Assembly: GCA_020747045.1 (NCBI GenBank)
Contig: JAGTJN010000016.1
Location: 620,001 to 684,000, forward strand
Reading direction: 5' to 3'
Length of the DNA: 64,000 bases
Origin: Phaeosphaeria sp. MPI-PUGE-AT-0046c
Taxonomy: Eukaryota > Ascomycota > Dothideomycetes > Pleosporales > Phaeosphaeriaceae
The notes beneath the pieces were generated by a model, which was not told the DNA's origin, searched no databases, and saw only the letters and a list, made by a program, of their open reading frames with translations. Below are positions 56,440 through 64,000 of this stretch, one piece after another (position 1 is the stretch's first letter; the number at the start of each line of letters is the position of its first letter). The position numbers were made by a program, and so were the translations under genes.

Positions 56440-57023
56440 AGAAGCATGCTTTGAATGCATCCAAGACATGCATGGACGATACGGACTTGACTTTACACAA
56501 TCAAATTTCCTTTTATCTTTTTAGTACAGGTGGAGCATGTGCCACTTCTTTGAAGATGGCATTCGATGGGACGCGTTCAGATGTCATATATACCAATGGC
56601 GTTCTTTGTTCAGGGCATCCTTCTGCGTTCCGGCGCAGCAAACTGGGCGGGGCTTTCTGATTGTCTTGCAAGGATATAGCGGGTGCATTATTCAGCCCCT
56701 CGGACGGATGGCGCATGGGAAGACATCACTGTGATGCTAGACGCCTTGGAAGCGGTTTCGATGTATGTATTAGATATACAAAGTTCATTGTTCAAAGACT
56801 ATCTTGATGTTCGTGCAATCAATAAGCTTTTTGGTGTGATTTCTCGGGTCCTTGTAATAGAAAAGAATCTAAGATGGAATCGTACCATTAGCACTGCATC
56901 ATCTCGGGATAGGTGTGTGGGGAGCTGTGGCTGTATATCTATGAGTGCACCTTCTAGTAGAAAGCGGAGCATCAAGCGAGTTGTGAGGCTCCGTCGCTTG
57001 TCGGAAAGTCCAGACAGGGGCAC

Positions 57024-57055
57024 TGCACTGCAATCTTTAGCGTGGGCCCAAGGTG
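57024..57055 (-). repeat. TGCAGTGCA-core dispersed repeat, copy 11 (inverted, extended)
   Basis: On the minus strand it reads CACCTTGGGCCCACGCTAAA then GATTGCAGTGCA. It shares the CACnTTGGGCCC block with copy 7. Confidence 0.65.
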
Positions 57056-57246
57056 GACGAGGCTGACATAGCGAATAGAAGAGGTCCAGAGTATCTATCG
57101 CAATACAGGCGAAGGCTAGCTGCACCGACTTCTTTCATAAGTGGAGGCGATAGAAGGGTTCAAGCACAGTCGACGACAAAATTGGGGGCGAGATCACTGT
57201 CAGGATTGGCTTGTCAGTACTGTCGTCTTGATCCGAGGGTATGGCC

Positions 57247-57270
57247 GCGTGCACTACATTCCTTAGCCTG
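57247..57270 (-). repeat. TGCAGTGCA-core dispersed repeat, copy 12 (inverted)
   Basis: On the minus strand it reads CAGGCTAAGGAATGTAGTGC then ACGC. The 5' half is near-consensus and the core has one change. Confidence 0.5.
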
Positions 57271-57781
57271 GGAGAAGAGTCTTGGACTTAGACCACGAGG
57301 TAGTCCACTATCTTGTAAAAAGGGGAGTGTAGTAGCCGCAAGGATCGGCATAGCTTGCTTGTACTGCAGTGAGCAATGAAGCGTAAGAGCGGGGCTGCTC
57401 CAAAACTTGTGGAATATATGGAAGACGCAGGCCAAAAGTCGCCCCTGCCCTGGTAAAGCAAAGTCGATGGTATGCCTTGAGACGGACAGTAATACAACTG
57501 CTAGCTTGGAAGAGAGGTTGTCGAGGCCCTGGTCAGCGTGTAGATGTGAAAGTTTGGACCGAATTCGATTGTACGAACTAGTGCTACCAACTCGCACAGG
57601 TTGCAAGAAGAGCGAACTTCACCGCTCGTTATCGCACGGCTCACGGGATATAAGTATGTCTGTCTATCTGGGGGCAATGTAATCGGAGATAGGGTCTAGC
57701 ATTTTTGAGAAATGGCTTTGCTATGCAAATTCCGACGCCAAAAAACGGCAACAAAATATTGTAGATCACCGAATGTGGACT

Positions 57782-57800
57782 TCACTGCAATCTTTAGTCC
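57782..57800 (-). repeat. TGCAGTGCA-core dispersed repeat, copy 13 (inverted)
   Basis: On the minus strand it reads GGACTAAAGATTGCAGTGAA, followed on its 5' side by an AGCCTCATC...CCTGG stretch resembling that beside copy 11. Confidence 0.55.
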
Positions 57801-58583
57801 GAGCCAGGGGTCCAAGACGTGGGGTAGATGAGGCTGAGCTTTTGCCATGCGGCTGAGAGGTGAGTAACAAATTTCTTCCTAGAAGCAGTCTAGAAGACAA
57901 TGAAAGCTTAGTACCCTGCTTGCAGTGGTATATCACCGAAGAAGGGCAGGGCGAAGCAATGCCGATGGAGCCTGGGAACAAGTAGTTTGCCTCCATGATC
58001 TGTGTTATCGTTGGAGCAAAGGAAAAAAGTCTAGTAACGACGCAAAACCTGTTACGAGTGCGTGAGGGGATGCGTCGCTTGTGATTACCCGAAGTGTACA
58101 ATGGCGTGGGGAAACGTTCAGCCTGGCGGGCGATGCAGTCATTGCGTTGATTGAGGGTTCCAGTCGCATTGCGACTCTTAGTTTGAAGGAGAGGAAGACA
58201 CAGAACTGTGTGATGTGATAGATCTGAGCTTTTATGAGAGAATGGGCTCGATGGGATAGATTGCGGGATACACATCAGTCGAAGGCGGGTCGGTCCGACA
58301 ATTAGTGCTCAAGCTCTTGGCAGCCCGGTCGCTGCTGCCTCCCATCTCAGCTGAAGACTTGACTTCATGGCGGCCTGAGATATTTCTTATACTTCTCGTT
58401 ATATTTTGGCATCGATGCTACTTGACCTGGTAGCACAGATATGAGTCGCAGTGTTCCACACTCTTGTCAATTTGTATTACAAAAGCACAGAAGCTGAGAC
58501 GACACTTGATGCATGACGGGCGTCTACATTGCGGACCATATCTCCCACGACTACTTGATCTGCTATTCATCCGAAGGTTTAAC

Positions 58584-60864
58584 ATGAAACGACGAGCTTC
58601 AGGGATTGTCAGAGACATCAAAAGCTATTTGGGGGTCGGCAGGGGCGAGGTAGCGAGGATTGACGACTGGGTTTCCAGAATCGAATATTCGCTCGAAGAT
58701 TGTTTGAAAGTCCTTCAGATAAGTTCTGGCAGGGAGAGAAATGATCTTCGCTGCATTTATTGCAACTCCTTCCTCACGCGCGCGTGTAGAACAATAGCAC
58801 AGTCTGATACATCAGAACATCAGGAGCATGTGACTGCATGGAACGACCGAAAAACATTGATCGGAGGAATGCGACGAGGCTGCTCCGATTGTGCTTTTAT
58901 ACTTGGCGCTGTCCGCGCCTGCCACTTGGAAATAGTTGATAATATCCGTGTCAAAGTGCACAGCGTGTGCGGAGACTCTGAACATCAGATTACTCTATTT
59001 ATCCACCGGTAGCGTCCATTGCGGAAACATCAGGAATATTGTTTCGCTGATTTGCACAGATGGCCTGAGGAAATTCCTGCGAATCGTAGTCTTGTCGTGT
59101 ATGGTGAGTTAGCTCGGCAAATAGTGGTATTTCGAGATAAAGGTATGTCAGACTTCTTAGCGTTTACGATCAACGTCAATACAGTGCACGGCAACTCTTA
59201 CAGCTTGCAAATCAGAGATAGACCAGAACGGAGATTCCAGCTCGAAGTTACCCTACATGAACATGGTCCGCCGGCCATTACTTTCGGAGCACACGTCCTC
59301 AGCTGCAGCGTACTTGCAAGTCAAGACATGGATGACAAATTGTCTTTTGAACCATGACAATTGTAGCAGCGCTGTGTTCACGACTCTCCCAAAACGGATT
59401 ATAGAATTCGACGGGTATCACGCATACTTGAAAAACTCTGGCACTGAAAAAGCTACATATGCTTGCTTGAGCCACTGCTGGGGTAAGACAGGCGCAGCAC
59501 TACAGCTCAGAAAGACGACATTTGAATCATTGAAACATGGTGTCGCGGTGGAGAAGCTGCCAAAAACCTTTCGGGAAGCGATGAAGATTTGCAAAGAGCT
59601 TGGCATCCGGTTTATCTGGATAGATGCGTTATGTGAGTGTTGCTCCTAGATCTATAAAGGATTAAAGTTGACCTCGCCAACAACAGGCATAATGCAAGAT
59701 GATGCAGAGGATTGGCAAGAGGCCGCAACCTCAATGGCAAATATATATCAAAACTCTATCATCACGATTGCGGCAACGTGGTCGAGCGATAGCAATGGAG
59801 GATGCTTCACGAGTATCAAGGAGCCGCTTCAGGCGCGCAAATTGGGCAACACCGGATTATACGTTAGAGTTTCACTACCAGATTTCTCCAATTATGATTT
59901 TGGTACTGAACATGAGTCCGAAAATTGGCCACTACTTGGACGTGGATGGGTCCTCCAGGAAAGAATTCTGTCGACACGTGTCGTTCACTACGCCAAACAC
60001 CAGTTGTTCTGGGAATGCAACACGTCCTTTCTCTCTCAAGATGGTCTACAGGACCTTGAAGCCAACGATAAGTACTTCTATTCGAAAGTTGGAAAGACAC
60101 CCGCAATTCCACTGAAAATGAGCCTAGCGGATCCAACGCTATCATGGAGGAAAATAGTCTGCACTTACACTGGCCTGCAGCTGACAAAGACTAGTGATCT
60201 ACTCCCAGCTCTTGCAGGAATAGTGGAACAAGAAATGAGACGTCGCAAAGACGACACCTACGTTGCGGGCATGTGGAAGAGTACACTATTAGACGACCTT
60301 GCTTTCTATACCGAAGAGGGTCCCCGAACTGGAAGCACAGCACCAACATGGTCATGGCTTTCGAGTAAAGGCAGGGTTTATTTCACAACTTTCCAAAAGC
60401 TCCCTTCACTGGAGCTGGTCAACCTCAACTTCACAAGCATCGGTCCGGTCAGTTTAGGCCAAGTCAGTAATGCTAGTATCATAGTACGAGGTCCCGTGCT
60501 ACTAGTCCGAGTAATGGACCCCCGAATTGTTGCTCTCGCCGCTCAGCAATCGTCACACGTGGTTGTCAGCCCAGAGATCGAACTCGAGATATCCACTTCG
60601 CCGACTTTTAAAAATGACGACCTGGAGTTTGGTGATGCGATTACAGTCATGTTGCTTTCTTCTTTCTCCAAAGTCCCAGAGATTGTCGGAATTGGGCTCA
60701 GACGACAATTGACGGGGCAGTATACGAGACTTGGCCTCGTATACATTGGCTACAAAGAGCATGGTCAGCGGCCTCCCCCACTCAAAACACCGGCCGACGA
60801 TGTACTGGCTATCTTGAACGATCACATCAGAAATCTACCTTTGCAGGAAGTGGAGATCATCTAG
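58584..60864 (+). pseudogene. HET-domain gene interrupted by an in-frame stop
   Basis: Reading from MKRRASGIVRDIKSYLG, the frame carries CIYCNSF and RRGCSDCAFILGAV, then meets TAG at 59010-59012 and continues in the same frame (HQEYCFADLHRWPEE). A frame change follows near 59266-59302, either a 37-nt GTCCGC...CAG intron or an indel. The HET domain comes next (TYACLSHCWGKTGAALQLR, EKLPKTFREAMKICKELGIR). It is split by a normal 54-nt intron (59633-59686, GTGAGT...CAG) that restores WIDALCIMQDD, and is followed by MANIYQNSIITIAATWSSDS. The C-terminal part to 60864 is fully open (about 390 residues). I infer a HET gene with one nonsense change. Alternatively the downstream part is still translated from a later ATG. 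Confidence 0.7.
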
Positions 60865-62344
60865 CAGTATGTTGAGCTATGATGGAAATCCTTCGACTTT
60901 GAACATCTCTAGTCTATGCACTTGAATAAGAAACACATAAAGAAGACTTTTGCTACGCGAGAAGATCTCGGTAGCCTTTCTCACGTGGGTCGTTGCGATT
61001 TTCCTGTTACACAGAGGCAGTACTTCTAAAACGTGACTAGATGTCACATACAAAATCTTTGCACATTCTTCCAACACTGCTATGCAATAATGCGACTGTG
61101 CTTACAGTTCGTTCCTGAGACGCGATAAGGCACTGGTAGCAGAAGACCGAAGATGGCAGATATGTATCAACGACCGTACTATCAAGTGATGACAAGTACG
61201 CCTTGTTTAATCTAGCAAATCTGTACCGCGCAGGTATGATAGCGAGTTTGGTAGAGTTTACATTTGCCAAAGTGCGATCTTCCATTTGGAAGTAGTCTAT
61301 CTTTGCCGCGCAAGTTGGTCTGACTTAACTCGCAACTACCTTGTGTTTGCCCTCTTCTACTAATCAACAGCCGCATGAGCTAGTACGGGCCCTCATTCTA
61401 CAAAGGCGGGACACCCTCAGTAGCACTGTTTTGCATGTTTACGACCACTGAGGTTAAAGGAAGTGACAGTGCCCAATATGGCGCGAAAACCTGCTTTCAG
61501 CTCACGTTTACACTTTCTAAATAATCTACTAAGACTAAATTCTCGGACGATGCGGCTATAGTTTTCGACTAATGATATCGCTGCCACATCGCCCACTCAC
61601 TTCGAATTCGACACAATTTCGACCTCGCACAGCATGTTGGGAGACGCACGAGGGTAAACTTGATCCGTTATGCCTTCATCCATCCCAGAGACTACAAGGT
61701 AGATGCGGTGCACGACGATATTGAGACAGTTAGATTACTATAATAATATATCTGGGCTGCTCCACGACATTGCGACGCTGCCATAGTACAAGGAGAACCA
61801 AATGATCGAGCTCCTCATGCATCCAACGTCCATTCAATGTGCTGTGTATGACACAGGTCTCTCATCCTAGTCATTTCATCCTAAACACCAGCCAGCGTTT
61901 TATTCTTTGCGCTGATTAAGATGCACGAAATCCTTCTCCTTATACTAGTGGTCGAGTACACCTTGAATCTAGTGTTCTCATCGTCCAATGGCCAACCCAA
62001 ATACCTTACTATATTGTTCCGCGATGTCTCATACCGGTCGATAGACACGGAGACTACGCATAGTAACCACTGTCCATACTCCGCTTCTGCACAATTGATG
62101 GCGTTTGTCAATTCTATCGAAAGAGATCGCCCTTTCGTGTCTGTGGTTCACCAGCCTCAATCTGGCAGATTTAGCAACCGCAACTGTCCTTGCCTTGTTC
62201 ATAGCAACTCTTCCTCCACCCGCTGGCATGGAACCATGACCACAGAACGAATTGATAAGCATCGTCCACACACCCCTCCAGATTGCGATTCTTTCAGTAT
62301 ACGTTTACTGCTTTTGTTCGTGCCATTGACTCGTGAGCATCGTA
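60865..62344. other. Intergenic, 1.5 kb
   Basis: AT-richer spacer between convergent genes. An open frame at 61921-62385 overlaps the 3' end of the next gene in antisense and has no domain. Nothing else is seen. Confidence 0.4.
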
Positions 62345-63431
62345 CTATCCGAGTCTTCCAGGGTACATCTTTTCCACGGAGATGATGCTGTTTGCATCAC
62401 TTAGCATCGTATGTTGCTGAGCTACTGCTGTATTGGGCGAGACGATTGTACTTGTCCCCACCGAAAGACGCCACTCAGCCGGTACGTTGTCTTGTCCTGT
62501 CTCCAAGTCTACCACGGCAGACGACATGGTTTTACTATCCGTCCCCTGCTCTTCAGCATCTCGCGTAATAGCAAAAGCCGATGAACTTGTCTGACCACGA
62601 GCCTGAATGACACGAACTATTTGACTGAGGACCGCGAACTCGATCTTGAGCTTTATGCTGTAAACCAGCGCCTTGAACGTCGTTTGTATCATGTACAAGT
62701 TCAGATATTCCATGACCAATAGCGCGACGTCAAGCAAGAGGAGCAGAAGATTCATAACGACTAATTGCCACATCCACTTGCGTGCTTTGCCGTCAAATAT
62801 TACGCGCATGACTTTGCGAGTCTCCCAAAGATATACGAGAGAGATAAAGACTTCTTGTACGGTAAACAAAGTCATCTGAATCTTTTCCATGTAGACGTAA
62901 CCTCGTGTGTAAACCTCAGAGTTCTTGGTATACTGTCGCAAGCTCAACGTCGCCGTTGGAGGACACAGGAGCACTGCGGTGAGGATGATCATCCAGAAGA
63001 TGAAACGAAGAAGCTTAAGGTTCGGCGAAATAAGATGTAGTCGCGAATAGAGTATCATCGACTGTCCAGGGACCATGAAGACCCAGCCCAGGGTGGTCAA
63101 AGCATTGTAGATGCGAGAGTTATCGGTTACACTATTTTGCTTCATCCATGCCCCTAGAAATTATCAGCGTGGAACGACCAAAGATGCGAAAAATTGCTAA
63201 GGCACGCATACCGGTGGCATATGGCACGATGCTAATCGCATTAACGAGAAGACTCCAGAAATAAAGACCAGAGTATCGCTTGAAGATGAAAAAGACCAAA
63301 ACAATAATTTCGATCGAGTTGTACCACGCAATGGCAGTAAAAGCAGTCATAGCCCGAGGTATTGTACGGTTAGCGCCATAAATATCGAAGTTTCCCCCAA
63401 CTATGCCATTCGTGTTGCCAAAATTGGTCAT
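62345..63431 (-). CDS. DUF7703-type seven-helix membrane protein
   Basis: Two exons (63431-63212 and 63153-62345) across a 58-nt GTATGC...TAG intron give 342 residues. Seven hydrophobic helices are apparent, including NSIEIIVLVFFIFKR, LYFWSLLVNAISIVPY, ALTTLGWVFMVPGQSMILYS, LLRFIFWMIILTAVLLCP, MTLFTVQEVFISLVYLW and LVVMNLLLLLLDVALLVMEY. The spacing and the LYSRLHLI and NLYMIQTTFKALVYSIKLKI segments fit the ascomycete DUF7703/rhodopsin-like integral membrane group, whose function is not established. The C-terminal about 75 residues are cytosolic and Ser/Thr-rich. Splicing joins IVPYATG to AWMKQNSVTDN. Confidence 0.75.
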
Positions 63432-64000
63432 TTTGTTCTGAGGAGTGGGTCGAAGGTGTTAAGAATCCGCTTATTTCCTGGGCACAGACAACTCAGGTTA
63501 TATGATGTGTACCGCGCTGGTATGACGACTTGCAGTAGTCAGTATAGTGGTGCGCTATCGTGGGGCATGCACGATGTAAGGCGTTACGACGCAGAGTCAG
63601 CATGCATAAGCAACCAGATCCTCCAACTTCCACGTTTGTAACATTGGTCCCAGACACTAACCGCTATATCGAGTTTGCTCAGCGTAGATAAATTCCAAAC
63701 ATGATTGTGCTCTTTTTGTACACGTAGCAGTGTGATCATCCGCTATAGGTGCTCCGCGGCACCCCATCCCTTGACTTATTTTGATGCTGCTTACGACCAT
63801 AATAGGCAACTTATATTCGCACCAGCGCTCGATATGTGCCCTCTTTAAATCGATAATGGCCGTTCACTGCGCAGATTGAGCGACTGTCTTCCCACGAATT
63901 GGCGTCGATATAGATGAATCCATATAGTCAAGTGCGGCTTGCCCTATCTCAAAGCTACCGAGACATGCATGGTGTTGGGTCCATGAAAATGTACGAATTG
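63432..64000. other. Right flank, no gene seen
   Basis: Promoter side of the DUF7703 gene. No coding or structural feature is supported to the end of the window. Confidence 0.45.

Larger units (their letters stand above)
56440..58583. other. Intergenic spacer with inverted copies of the dispersed repeat
   Basis: About 2.1 kb without a convincing gene. It holds three copies of the TGCAGTGCA-core repeat, all on the minus strand. Confidence 0.55.

Noticed and set aside
61921..62385. 154-codon plus-strand frame
   Set aside because: Antisense overlap with the DUF7703 gene end; no domain.

Overview
The window is a gene-rich stretch of a filamentous ascomycete chromosome (Pezizomycotina, most likely Dothideomycetes). 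Supporting this are short 45-60 nt GT-AG introns, genes facing either way without operons, and family content: HET-domain genes, a DUF7703-type membrane protein, fungal BTB proteins, STE12 with C-terminal C2H2 fingers and a Ytp1-like membrane protein. I cannot name the species. I recognise no transposon, rRNA, tRNA or CRISPR.

Layout. 0-10 kb: RAD14/XPA repair factor, a Ytp1-like membrane protein divergent from a long SWI5 recombination factor, an F-box-like protein, and a CDF metal transporter with DxxxD (Mn-type) metal sites. 11-16 kb: a broken BTB gene beside an intact BTB paralogue, a small ORF, RPL39 with its two introns, and the N-terminal amidase NTA1. 16-22 kb: the COQ8/ABC1 kinase-like protein, an acidic gene whose alternative splicing can reach an RPB12-like zinc ribbon, and the cardiolipin synthase CRD1. 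22-27 kb: about 5 kb with no convincing gene, ending at STE12. 29-37 kb: an unknown conserved-looking protein, an FAD monooxygenase and a membrane protein with a Cys-rich ectodomain. 38-46 kb: an intact HET gene, a repeat-rich spacer, then a very large MATH/USP-like/MORN/RING protein. 47-56 kb: deoxyhypusine synthase and the 2,229-residue SNT1/NCoR-like SANT protein. 57-64 kb: another repeat-bearing spacer, a disrupted HET gene and a seven-helix-like DUF7703 protein.

The housekeeping genes (RAD14, SWI5, RPL39, NTA1, COQ8, CRD1, STE12, DHS, SNT1) serve separate pathways and look like an ordinary conserved core. The accessory parts are the BTB pair, the two HET loci and the repeat-bearing spacers.

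Most notable: (1) a dispersed intergenic repeat family with consensus near CGCTAAGAnTTGCAGTGCA and a quasi-palindromic TGCAGTGCA core, found in three spacers; (2) a MATH protein whose USP fold has lost its catalytic Cys and His boxes and is fused to MORN repeats and a RING finger; (3) an RPB12-like zinc ribbon reachable only through a distal splice acceptor; (4) a BTB pseudogene and a HET gene broken by an in-frame stop.
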